Below are positions 22,654 to 32,767 of a stretch of 64,000 nucleotides of DNA, piece after piece. A program made the translations under genes and the position numbers. This DNA is from Ctena decussata (lineage: Eukaryota > Mollusca > Bivalvia > Lucinida > Lucinidae). The stretch lies in NCBI GenBank assembly GCA_963989385.1, contig OZ022511.1, positions 4,836,001-4,900,000 of the forward strand, written 5' to 3'. Below the pieces are notes generated by a model. The model was given only the letters and a program-made list of their open reading frames with translations, was not told where the DNA came from and ran no database searches. Each line of letters starts with the position of its first letter. Position 1 is the first letter of the stretch.

Positions 22654-22911
22654 AAAGTAAAAAGTATGCAAAGACCAGGAACTGAAACAATCAAAATCCA
22701 AATCCAGCCCTCAAACCATAGTTGGAAACAACTAAGATTACAAATAATCAAGATACAGAGAACATATGGCCAACCGAGTGAGCAGCTTGTTCCCAAAAGG
22801 TGGCCACTCAGCAACCCAAACCGAACCAAAAATAATAAGAACATACATAAGGTAAAAAATCACAGAAACTCTGACACCAAAAACAGGCAACAGAGAACCA
22901 CAACAGAACTA
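22654..22911 (-). repeat. 5' pseudo-LTR of the Penelope-like element
   Basis: Copy of 18485-18742 with about two substitutions in 258 bp. Its outer edge meets the coding sequence of the neighbouring recombinase tail. Confidence 0.85.
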
Positions 22912-25797
22912 ACACCTTCTTTCCCTTCTCCACCGCCCCTTTCCCCTCCCCTTCCTTACCAGCACCCCCCAAACTCGCCATGCCCCGCTCTTTGTTTTCT
23001 CTGCTGTCAGACCTTTCTATGGCCTTGGCCTCCGCCCTTTTAGCAAGTATACCTCCCCGGACCCTTTCATCAACTTCCTTCTCCCTCTCCAGTCTCTCCT
23101 TGTCCCCCGGAAGCAACTTGAACCTCCCCTCCTCCGCCCGACCCTTAGCCCTGGCCTCCAAGTCCGTTTCTTGGAAGATGCCATGAGGCATCGTTTGAGT
23201 AGGTATGACGTCGGGGTCAAGTGTTGAGCCAAACAAGACCCTAGCCTACAGGCTGCCAGGACCACCATCGTGAACGCAATGTCAGGGTTGTCCTCAGTGG
23301 GGGTGGCCCCTTCGGTTTGGAGGACGTGAAAAACATCTATATCGAACCTTCGGGCCACCACCTCATGTAAATGATCAGCAATCCGGATTACTGAGGTTGA
23401 CTGCGTCAACTCGTCAACAGTTCTTTCATTCACCCAGAACTGGGCATCGGAATGGATAGTATCCCAGTCGAGAGAAGGTAACAAATTTGCCAGCATTACC
23501 TTGTCCCCCGGAAGATCGATGAACCGAATATCGTCCTCCTCCCCCGTCTTCCTCTGATCCCCCTCCCCCTGGTCCCTTACCCTTACCGACCCCGCCAAGT
23601 CCCCCTCTTCCTCTTGCTCCCCAACACTAACCGATCCCCCCTCTTCTTCCTGGTCCCCAACCGATCCCCCCTCTTCTTCCCTACCCAAACTCCCCTCCCC
23701 CTCTTCCTCATCCCCGGACAACTGTGCAATTTCCCCCTCTCGACTGGTGCTGTGTTGTTGGTTGTCCACCGCCTCCTCGGACCTTTCTTTGATGGCTTTT
23801 TCCATGACATGGACGGCGGTGGACGAGAGAGAGATTCGTCTTTTCAGTGCGTAGGCGCGGTCCGCCATAGCGACACTGTGACAAAGTTGTGCGGCTACTA
23901 GGGCCGCATTTGCCGGGTTGACATTTCGGCACTCGGTGGTAAGAAGTCTCCTAGTGGCGGTTGCCGAAAACTTCTGTGGGTATTTCGCCTGTACCCCTGA
24001 CCTAGAATAGGACGACTGGAGGCAGTGGTTGATGCCACTAGACCTCTCAAAGCCTGTCCCATTTTCGGTCAGGAATAGAGGCGAAGTATCCGCCGGGTTA
24101 AACATCCGTTTAATGAGTCTAAGGTAAGTTCGCATTTCCAGCCAGATCTTGGTGGGAACGGATATAATGGCGGCCCCCCAAGATCCGGCGGTCTTGTGCT
24201 TGGAGACCGTCATGCACAGGTATGTCCTCTGTTCGACGGGTTCATCGCCTGGGACTTTCTCAATGACCGCCTTTAAGAGGTCTTCTATCGTCATTTGCAT
24301 GAGAACGCCCGGCCTATGCCCGTCCCAGAGGGTCAGGGCACAGATGAGATAGTTACGAACGCTCTTGAAGTCTGCGCGAGTAAGTTCGCCCTGTGACAGG
24401 GTCCTAATATGTTTGCCATATTCTGAGTCGAAGAATGCCTCTCTGATCTGCGGGGGAAGGCGGCCGTGGAAGGACCTGGCCTCCGATTGAGCCCTTTCTT
24501 TCCTTCCACGGCGCACAAAAGAGTTTTGGATGTTGAGAAGAGATTGGCGGAGGTTCTGGAAGCGGCCAGCAGTAATGTAAGATTTTTGAAAGATGTAATC
24601 TAGAAACTTCATTATGGACCTTACGTAGAAGGCCACGAAGAGGGACTTCATATCAGCTTCCAGCTTCGAAACGAACAGCTGGAAGTTCGAAGGTGTTAGG
24701 ATCTTTAGCTCGAACCCACCGAAGTTTTGAAAAAACCTGTCCACTTCGAGGGCTGACCTCTGGGCCATGTCTTGGGAGCGCCCTTCCCCGAGATGGGTTA
24801 GCTGCCACTCCCAAAACCTTTTGATAACTATGTGCAGTTTCTTGGTCTTTGAAATAAGTACATCAGGTATGGATCGCCGGTTCACTGGTGAGGGACCCGA
24901 GCTAGGAGTCATCCCCGGTTGAGTCGGCCGACTCTCCCGAGGTGACTCTCGCCGGGGTGTCTCACGAGTGGACCGGGGATCAGAGGACTGTGGAGTCAAC
25001 GGTTGACAAACTACGGGTTGTACCCTTTGTGAGTTGTATCTGTAAACGGACCTCATGGCCTCGGAGAGCCCCGGGTGTTGCTCCCGGAGATGATTGGCTA
25101 TCCTGGCTGTGGTAACTCCACAACCAGGGACCGCACACCTGCGTCTGTAATGGCCCCCCGCCCCTTTAATAATCTGCTTCCTAACCCTCGAGGTCTTATT
25201 AAGCTGCTTGGCCTCTGCCTCGGTCATTCCATGCTTCCTGGATTTGAGATGCTTTACGAGGTCAATCACCCACTTGCCACACCCTACAGGGCAGACAACC
25301 TTTTTTCTGATTCTTTTAGGGGTCCTCTTCGCATTACGGGGACTGCGGGTCCCTAGCCTAACACCAACCCTATCCCCCTTGGGCGTGTCAGCGATGATTC
25401 CGGTCTCGGAGCCAGAGGCCGGGGGACCTGAACCATCGCTGTCACCTCCTTGATCCCCCTCATCAGAACCGCCCCCCTCCGTCCCGCTACTTACCTGCCC
25501 CCCCTTCCTCAGTTCTCCTTCCCCTCCCTATCGAGTACAGCTTCCTGCGACTCTTCTCCCTATTCCCCCGTTCCAACCCTCTCCCTCGCCTCCCTCTCCC
25601 CCAAAATCCAACTTACGCTTCACCGTATCCTTCCTTCTTTCCCTAGACCCCGACTCCCCACTAGATACTGACCCCTCCTCCAATTCCCCCCTCTTGGGCC
25701 TATAACTTTTACCAGATGATTCCAATTCCTCCCCAGATGATTGCAATTCTTCGGACTTCCCCGCAGGGGTGACTTCTTCTCCCTCCTCCCCTGACAT
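22912..25797 (-). pseudogene. Tyrosine recombinase with two N-terminal zinc fingers, broken in three places
   Basis: From the likely ATG at 25795-25797 the frame encodes an acidic Ser/Glu-rich leader, meets a TAG at 25528-25530, and continues in the same frame to 23017. After the TAG come two zinc-finger-like motifs: CPVGCGKW...H...H (about 25.30-25.24 kb) and CAVPGCGVTTARIANHLREQH. A tyrosine-recombinase core follows, with GHRPGVL (Arg, box I), SKHKTAG (Lys), TATRRLLTT (second Arg), QLCHSV (His) and ADRAYAL (nucleophile Tyr). Such enzymes cut and rejoin DNA through a 3'-phosphotyrosine; Crypton and DIRS/Ngaro elements use them. A frameshift near 23.24 kb moves the frame into a charged coiled-coil tail, which the Penelope repeat cuts off at 22911. 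No matching reverse transcriptase is attached, so a Crypton-type element is the better guess. Confidence 0.7.
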
Positions 25798-28399
25798 TAT
25801 CCCAACGGCCGGACAACCCTCCCAAAGACAAAATATTAAGCACACAAGAGGCTAACCTCCTTAACCCTAACCCCCAAAAAATAGCCTTATGAACAACTAA
25901 AATAACCCTACATTTTGACAAAGAAAATACCTAGAAAAAAATAATTTTAGCTAATTTAGACCCCCGACAAATACAAAAAGATGAAAAAAAAAGTAAATCA
26001 CAGTTAGATTTCAAGAAACAAGAAAAAAACTACCTTAACCTTTTGTAATATTTTAATACAGAACAATGATTTAGATAAAAACCGCCCAAAAAAAAATTTT
26101 CATAGGAGCTTGACAAAAACACGTCCGACTCCTATGAAATCCTAACCCTAACTGACTCTTTATAAACAAATTTTTGGTCGATAAGACTAAACTTGGTATC
26201 AAATTGAAGCTTATAAAAAGTTATTTAATCTGATATATACATGTATAGATCAAATCTTAATAGTTAAGGAGATATTCGAGTTTGTTCGAAAAAATTGAGT
26301 CCCCTCCACTACAAAAAAAGAACATTTGATGATTACTCTCTTAATTTTTGGTCCATAAGAACAAACTTGGTATCAAATTAAAGGGCTTAAAATGTTCTTT
26401 AATCTGATATATATAAACCTATATGGGCTCCTCCATTTCAAAAGATATTTTAGTTCATCCCGTTTTAAGAGACTATATTAATATATATGTTCCTCTCCTG
26501 TCAGAAAACTTCAAACTAAAAGTTTTTCTACTAAAATTGCTTTGATCTTCTTGATTTTGGTATCATTGGAAAGCTCGTGAAACGTTCTTTTCAAAACATA
26601 TAAACATTGATAGTCTACAACGTCTATGAGCTGAGATATGAACTTTTTTTCTCCAAAATGTCGCATTTCGCAAAAAAATTCTAATGCGCAATTGCGCTGT
26701 ACTCACTCAATTTTTCGTCTAAAATAAACTTGGTATCAGATTAAAGCTTGTAAAACGTACTTTAATCTGATATATATATGCACTGGTGAAATCATAAGAA
26801 TTAATCAAAACAACGATATTTTCTTTTTTTTTAAGATTTACAACTGGCCTTCTGGCGTTTTTCGGTCACAAAGTTGCGACTGCTAAATCTAATCCGGGAA
26901 CTGTCTTAGATTGTTTAATTTGCCAGGGTTATAAAGCCCGGGTCCCATAGTGGAAGATAAGGGACTATAAGTATCCTCTCTGATAGTTAACTCTATAATA
27001 TTAGGCCTTTAAAACCTCTTCCCACGAGATGACACTGGCCTTTTAGCCTCTTTAAGATTTCCCGTTATAACTCAGCAAGGGAGTGTCGTAGCAATAATCT
27101 TTAAACAGGGTTAGATAGCTTGGCTCTAACCCTGTAAGATAATGTAGGATGCAGTACTATAATTACCCTCTCCTAGCTTATACAATATAGGTAACAGTTA
27201 TGATTCGCAATTAGCAATTAGCCTTTTGGCCTCCATTTCCTATAATTTCAAAACTCTACTACAACAAAATCACAGGGAGCAGCCTCTTGAAACTTATACA
27301 GATACTTCTTCTGTATCTTAACTTTACACAAACCTATAGGTGACATTCTAATTTGATCCCTTCAAACAAAAACGATGACCCTATGGGTGATGCTCAAAAT
27401 ACATTTAAAATTCATAAAAAATCCATAACTTCAGCCACAATAAAAATTCTTACAACTTTGAACAACGCATATATAGCACTATCTATAAACCTGCTTATGT
27501 AACAACGGAAATTTGAGAAAGATGCCAATCGAGCACATACCATTGAAACAGTATTAAATAATTGTTGCTTGCCTGCACGGCAGTTTTATTTTCATAAAAC
27601 TTTGCTGATGATAGGTTCTGAATGTATATTGTGGCACTAAAACTGTTTCCCTATATTCGGTACGGTAATCATTTAAAACATACGAAAAAGCAAAATATGC
27701 TTCACAAATAAAGCGTCGTAACGTCAGAGGAGAAAATCTGTTGTGAAATGTGATCGTATGATGTCAGTATCTGAAATCTACTGACAGCACTGTCACACAG
27801 CACTAAGAACTACTTAAATTCTGTATAGATGACGATTTGCCGTTCAAAATGTGCAGGTGATAATCAGAGACACCTACAACTTCTGATTATTTTACCATTC
27901 ACAATTAACTAAATAAAAGAAAATATGATAAATAAATTAACACCAACGGTTTTACGAAATTCACGATCTTAGTGTCCACATAAACCGCTGAAGATTTGTT
28001 TACAAAAACCCCTCTTTCAATAGTAAAATCACTCAAAATTTTTATTCAGGGCACCACAACCTGTCCAGATAATAACTTATTGGCAAACGAGCAACCCGTT
28101 AAATTAATGAACAGATCATAGGGTGCAGTAGAATGCTGATTGCATATAAATGGTAACATGTAAATGGTAAAATGTGAAGAAGATAGATTAAGATAAACGA
28201 GCAGTGTTAAATTGGTCAGTCTCGGGCAATTGCAGCAGGAGATAAACACTATATTGCATTCACGTATACATGATCTAATACTGTAACGGTGATACTCAAA
28301 ACTGTCAACAGCAGAGGCATGTTTCAACAACGCCGAACGCTCCCTCTTCATCAGTGTACTGGCATCAAGCTATACGGTAAAATGTGGACAGCTTGACAC
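25798..28399. other. AT-rich non-coding stretch
   Basis: No gene recognised. It contains the degenerate repeats listed separately and may include the upstream part of the recombinase element, whose outer end I could not locate. Confidence 0.4.
26156..26800. repeat. Degenerate tandem repeat of about 180 bp, roughly four units
   Basis: Recurring pattern: ATTTTTGGTC-ATAAGA, AACTTGGTATCA, TTAAAG, CTTTAATCTGATATATA. Units are strongly diverged. The function is unknown. Confidence 0.6.
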
Positions 28400-29330
28400 C
28401 AGTGCAGAGCCCGCGTTGAACATCAACATGTTCTGATTATAGATCTTTGCGTCCTTTCAAGCAGGTATAGAGAGCCGTACAACTGACAGAGTCTAGCTAT
28501 AGCTCTTTGTACTATAAAATTGTAGTGATGAACTGGTGTTGGCGTCATTGATGGTTTTATCGGATTGGAGCTATGTTTTTATACCATATATGTCTGCTCC
28601 GAGCATGCGTTAACTGCCCAATTATGGTCACTTCGAGCATGTTCGATATTGACGAAAATTTTATTTTAGAGTAAGAGTTGCAACCTCTGTATAGTCTAGC
28701 GATATATATAATGTGTGACACTAACTTTGAGTATACTTATATTGCATTTGGGGAAGCCCAACACACATGCACAATCCTACTTCTATATACTTCGAGCAGC
28801 GGTTGCTCCGCGCACCTTTACTTTCCAATTTATGTGGTTCCCCAGCATGATTTAGAACAAAACGCTCGGAGCACCCTGGAGCCTGCTCAGGGTGACCCAA
28901 ACTGGATTGTTAACGCATGCTCGGAGCAGACAAATGTGGTAACAAAACATCCTGGGGATTGACAGGAACAAAGTTGATAGAGGGAAGCTATTCAACTGTA
29001 AATTGTAGTCACAGGGTTATTGCATGACAAAGCTTCTGTCAACTCATAAAAAGATCCAGTGCAGAGCCCACATTGAAAAGTAACATGTTCTTATTATAGA
29101 GCTTTGCGTGCTTTCAAGCAGGTAGATATAGCCAACATCTTGTAGAGTCTAGCTATAGCTCTTTGTACTATAAAATTGTAGTGATGAATTGGTGTTTGCG
29201 TCAATGACGGTTTTATCGGATCGACCGGTACAAGATATCATGACTTAGATGATTTAGTGAAGCTACTCAACAGTAAATTGTGTCACAGGGTTATCGCATG
29301 ACAAAGCTTGATTCAACTCATTAAAAGATC
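28400..29330. repeat. Local tandem duplication (28400-29055 and 29056-29330)
   Basis: Both copies start CAGTGCAGAGCCC-C-TTGAA, share TCTAGCTATAGCTCTTTGTA, and end at CTCAT-AAAAGATC. The first copy is longer because of an insertion at 28568-28955. The second copy gives the uninterrupted version. Confidence 0.8.
28568..28955. mobile_element. Inverted-repeat DNA element, GGATTG-flanked
   Basis: Inner 24-bp perfect inverted repeats lie at 28591-28614 and 28909-28932, starting TGTCTGCTCCGAGC. They extend outward with gaps through ATGTTTT--TACC to near the ends. GGATTG flanks both sides (28562-28567, 28956-28961), and the duplicate locus at 29219 has a single GGATCG. The interior repeats GCTCCGAGC-like words. 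There is no transposase. Confidence 0.65.
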
Positions 29331-29512
29331 CGTGGGAGACACCATGACCTCTTTGATCCCTACAATTTGGCCGTTTGTAAACTTATCTCTGACTCGATGG
29401 CCGAAACATACTTAGTACATGTAATTTGACTTTAGTTAGCGGATTTTCATTTTCTTTGACTAGTCCCTCCAACATGACCGGTGTATTATAATAGGCAGGT
29501 GATGCTTTCTAT

Positions 29513-29754
29513 TGTTGAACTCTGTCTATTGAAAGACTAATAACTCATGAACAATTATTATAACTTACTTTAATAAATACCTTAGTCTTGTACTAGATGT
29601 TTACTGATGAACGTTGAACTTCTATCAAATACCAACTAAGATGGCGAGCGCTCAGGAAACAGATGATTTTTCCCATCAGCCCCTGCACTAGGTCACTCTA
29701 CTCACCGGACCTGGCTAACCCCAAAGCACCGAATGTCACCCAACTTCCACTACA
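29513..29754 (-). repeat. 3' LTR
   Basis: 242 bp, TG...CA bounded in element orientation. It contains AAGATGGCGAGCG on the plus strand (29637-29649), which fits a YY1-type site, and an A/T-rich TATTTATTAAAG box. Confidence 0.95.
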
Positions 29755-29766
29755 CTCCTCCCCACC
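29755..29766 (-). promoter_or_regulatory. Polypurine tract
   Basis: On the element strand GGTGGGGAGGAG lies directly against the TGTAGTGG start of the 3' LTR. It is the expected primer for plus-strand DNA synthesis. Confidence 0.85.
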
Positions 29767-29861
29767 ATATTTTGAAGTTGTAGGTCTTGTAGTTAACCGT
29801 GACACCCACAGGCTGTTGTTGAACTTTCATGCCATCCTAGTCAGCATTTGGGCATAAAAAC

Positions 29862-30167
29862 TAATGGGAAACCAGTTGGCTGTCCCAAAACTTTAAAACA
29901 TTAAAAACTAATGGGAAACCAGTTGGCTATCCCAAAACCCTTAAAACATTAAAATCTAATGGGAAACCGGTTGGCTGTCCCAAAAACCTTACATTCTTTT
30001 TGCTTTTGAACATCAATGGGAAACCAGTTGGCTGTCCCAAGATTAATCAGACCTTTTGAGAAACCGGTTGGCTAACTCAAAATCTAACAGCTTGCTAATC
30101 GGACCTTTCTTATACAGTTTGCTAATCAGGCCTTTGTCTTGGGGAAACCAGATGGCTATCCCAAAAT
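29862..30167 (-). repeat. Tandem hairpin array between accessory ORF and 3' LTR
   Basis: Six copies of TGGGAAACC-GTTGGCT-TCCCA (starting about 29864, 29910, 29959, 30016, 30057 and 30138), spaced about 40-80 bp apart. TGGGA pairs with TCCCA, and CCA pairs with TGG inside, so each forms a short interrupted hairpin. The fifth copy has GAGAAACC / AACTC, a change on both outer sides that keeps pairing (GAG/CTC). The array would lie in the 3' untranslated part of every element transcript. Confidence 0.8.
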
Positions 30168-30245
30168 TTTATATTTTAACAGGTGTTAGGTATAACTCAC
30201 CATGTCTTCTATGCTGCCCACCTACTTCCCTCCACCATAGCTGTC

Positions 30246-32612
30246 CTAGTGGTGATCGCCCACAGCTGGAGGCTTTCTGCTGACGTACAGCCTTTTCGCA
30301 TTGGTCGAGGATATGAGAAGGAGTTCCTTCCAGGGCTGTCGACGGATTTCCGCGATCTTGGCAACTGTCATTCCAAGTAACCCTGGAGTTGTCCGCCTGT
30401 ATCCTCGATGACTGAAGTACGGGGCATCTGTTTCAGCCAGGAGCCTGGATTCGTCAAGTTTGACGACAGCCTCCACCTGTTGTGAATCTTCCACCTTGTC
30501 GTACTTGGCAACTACAGCAGTGAATCCAAAATAGGTGTTTGGAAAGGATTCCAACCACCTCTTCAGTATAGGCCATGTTCCTGTGTAACAATGCAAGTGG
30601 ATGAGCTGGTCTCGGTGAACTGCTGGATGACCTTGAAGCATATACATAACTGAAAGTATAGCCTCATCTGCAACATCCCCAACACTTCGGCAATGCAAAA
30701 CCAGGATATGTCGTCGTTGAAGAAGATATAGAAGTCTTTCCAACTTTTGCATCTGGTCTGCCCATGTTGTTGCTGGTTCAGTTCTGTCGATGCCAACTTC
30801 ACCCAGCCCCGCCACTTCCTTCAGGTCAAGTAGCGTCCTAAGGCGTTTATAACCATCCTCAGTAAGCGCTCGCTTTGGATGAAGTCCAAGCACAGGAACA
30901 ACCCCTTGATGGACCCAGTTATTCAACTCATCAGGTGATGGGTAGGTTTCAGGGTCACAGAAAACACCAACAGCTCCTGTAAGCTGAATCTCATATGGCT
31001 CTGCTGCAGGCAAGTGCTGACAGATGACTTCTAGCGACGGTGCTTTGATGCCCAAGTCTCTCATAGTCCTGTCCAGGTGGCAGTGACTGTCGAATCCCTT
31101 GGGAAATTCTGGCAAATGTGACCTTTCTTCAGAAGACAAGTCAAACTGCAGACGAAGACTTTCTTCTTGATGTCTTTCCAGCATAAAGATAAGGGTCACT
31201 AAGGCTTTCCAGTGTAGCAAAGAAGTGACTTTATTACCGGATGGCTTCAAAGTCAGATCATCTGGGACTGGAATTTTCATCACCGCACACAAATCTGTCA
31301 TTGCCAAAACGAGATTATGGGTGGGAGCCTCGGGATCTGTCTGAAGGCCCATACTGTCCAGATAGGTGACAAGGTCTTGCAAGGTCCGAGATGCACCAAG
31401 AAGCCATCGGGTGATCAGCTTCAAGGCCCCCATTCTTCTACACGAAATATCTTCACCCTTGATTTCCGGGTGAAACACTCCAGGTATGTGAGCAGACATA
31501 GCATGTTTTTGACGAAGATCTGCTCCACATCCTGCAACTGGACATCTGGGTGCGCGCACAGCAGGAACAGCAGGCACAGCAGGCACCTGTACTCTAATGT
31601 CTTCCACGGTCGTCCGTGAGCGTTTCTCTGGACGAGAGTACCGATCATCTGATCTTTCCCGGCTAGGAACATATGGTCGTCTTGGGCGACTAGGTCTTTC
31701 ATGTTCCTGGTACCTTGGCCTCCCTCTATCCAGATCACGGTCTCTATCACGTGGTGGATCTCTTCGTTGACCTCTGCCACGTGGTGGATCTGATCGTTTT
31801 TCTTGGTGCCGTGGTTCTCTTGTTTTCCACTGATCCTGCTGGGAACGTTGATCGACACCCTGACATTTAGGTTGACTCTGGTGAGTCTTAGATGGCACAA
31901 TAGCAACTGATGACACTGTTGCGGACCGAGCTACTGTAGTGACAGGAAGAACATCAGTTGGATACCGGATGGCTTCCACTGATACGTCTGTTGAAGCAAC
32001 AGCCGGCGAAATGGTTGGAGACACAGTCACAGTTGTAGATACTGGTGGATGCCCGATGGCTTCCACAGATTCCCCGAATGTGACTGTAGCAGTCGGTTGC
32101 CGAGCAGGATCAGACTGCTCTCGTCTCTGAGGCTTCACTGGACTCACTGGTTTCAAAGGACTCAAAGAAATGAGTTTCTCAGCTTCCTCCAGGTCTACTT
32201 CCATACCACTTTCTTCCCCTTCTAAAAGAAGATCGACGTCCGGTGAAAGATGCTCTCCAGTCCTCTCGATGGTGGGGTCACTACCGAGACGGATGTCTTT
32301 GCTTGTACCAGTTGGCTTTTCTTCCCAGGTATGTTTCTTAGCGGCTGCTAAGGGGCTGATGTTCTCAGATATCCATTCCCGACTGTGGAACTGATAAGAA
32401 TCCAGCCATGTGGCCAAGGAATGAAGCCAACCAAGCTTATTGTAGCCTTTCGCAACTTCCACCTGACGCAGTAGGGTACTGATAGCTTCCTGGTGGAGTG
32501 GACTACTGGATACAGCCAGAGCCAGTTCTTTTGCCGGTTTGCTCTTTCGGCGAGATGACAGCCTATCGATCTTTCGTAGCTCGGCTAAGGCTTGGTCTGC
32601 TGACATAGACAT
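30246..32612 (-). CDS. Accessory ORF: TATDN2-like TatD nuclease with zinc finger
   Basis: A 788-codon uninterrupted ORF from the ATG directly after a splice acceptor; the frame is open 20 codons further up. Numbering from that longer frame: a low-complexity N-terminus, an Arg/Asp/Pro-rich stretch (285-350, e.g. RDPPRDRDRDLDRGRPR), and a C2H2-like finger (C377, C382, H395, H401). A TatD domain (527-797) follows with FDSHCHLD (H530, H532), GLHP (596-599), GEVGID (E625), VLHCR (H660), HLHCYTG (H692/H694) and AETDAPYF (D749). These are the metal ligands of TatD-family DNases, which use divalent metal to cut DNA (some also RNA or R-loops). FCDPETY, FGFTAV and HCYTG resemble animal TATDN2, which also has a long disordered N-terminus. 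It lies in the element's env position, same strand, 155 bp after pol. It could have been captured from a host transcript. Confidence 0.9.
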   Translation of the reverse strand: MSMSADQALAELRKIDRLSSRRKSKPAKELALAVSSSPLHQEAISTLLRQVEVAKGYNKLGWLHSLATWLDSYQFHSREWISENISPLAAAKKHTWEEKPTGTSKDIRLGSDPTIERTGEHLSPDVDLLLEGEESGMEVDLEEAEKLISLSPLKPVSPVKPQRREQSDPARQPTATVTFGESVEAIGHPPVSTTVTVSPTISPAVASTDVSVEAIRYPTDVLPVTTVARSATVSSVAIVPSKTHQSQPKCQGVDQRSQQDQWKTREPRHQEKRSDPPRGRGQRRDPPRDRDRDLDRGRPRYQEHERPSRPRRPYVPSRERSDDRYSRPEKRSRTTVEDIRVQVPAVPAVPAVRAPRCPVAGCGADLRQKHAMSAHIPGVFHPEIKGEDISCRRMGALKLITRWLLGASRTLQDLVTYLDSMGLQTDPEAPTHNLVLAMTDLCAVMKIPVPDDLTLKPSGNKVTSLLHWKALVTLIFMLERHQEESLRLQFDLSSEERSHLPEFPKGFDSHCHLDRTMRDLGIKAPSLEVICQHLPAAEPYEIQLTGAVGVFCDPETYPSPDELNNWVHQGVVPVLGLHPKRALTEDGYKRLRTLLDLKEVAGLGEVGIDRTEPATTWADQMQKLERLLYLLQRRHILVLHCRSVGDVADEAILSVMYMLQGHPAVHRDQLIHLHCYTGTWPILKRWLESFPNTYFGFTAVVAKYDKVEDSQQVEAVVKLDESRLLAETDAPYFSHRGYRRTTPGLLGMTVAKIAEIRRQPWKELLLISSTNAKRLYVSRKPPAVGDHH

Positions 32613-32630
32613 ACCTGAAAAAGGTAAGCA
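32613..32630 (-). promoter_or_regulatory. Candidate splice acceptor for the accessory ORF
   Basis: The element strand reads TGCTTACCTTTTTCAG/GT and then ATG. The pyrimidine tract plus CAG sits two bases before the start codon, as in subgenomic messages of retroviral env genes. Predicted from sequence only. Confidence 0.55.
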
Positions 32631-32767
32631 CAGTGTAAGTTCAGAGTAGGTAACTGTACCAAGTTGCCTCACACATTAACAGACCCCCAGTGATTTTCTT
32701 TCCAATTACACTTTAACCAACAGAAGTCACTTCTAATTATTTGCCCAAGTATAGCTATATAAGAAAA

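Larger units (their letters stand above)
18485..22911 (-). mobile_element. Penelope-like retroelement with flanking 258-bp direct repeats
   Basis: The element reads right to left: a 258-bp direct repeat (22654-22911), a 5' region, the RT ORF, a 3' untranslated region of about 0.6 kb, and the second 258-bp repeat (18485-18742). I count two differences between the repeats, so the insertion looks recent. Direct repeats made by a partial upstream copy of the 3' end (pseudo-LTRs) are a known Penelope feature. No GIY-YIG endonuclease motif is visible on either side of the RT. The upstream repeat abuts the tyrosine-recombinase gene at 22911/22912, so the element probably landed in that gene's 3' part. 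Confidence 0.75.

Noticed and set aside
19098..25797. Single composite element with both RT and tyrosine recombinase (DIRS-like)
   Set aside because: The RT is Penelope-type, bounded by its own direct repeats, and the recombinase frame is cut at that boundary. Nested elements explain this better.
28678..28962. 94-codon plus-strand frame
   Set aside because: It lies across an inverted-repeat element and shows no protein signature.
29862..30167. CRISPR-like array
   Set aside because: Spacing is irregular, units are imperfect, no cas genes occur, and it sits in the 3' untranslated part of a eukaryotic retrotransposon.
30246..32612. Envelope gene in the position after pol
   Set aside because: No signal peptide, transmembrane segment or fusion-protein layout. 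The C-terminus is a TatD nuclease domain with its catalytic residues.
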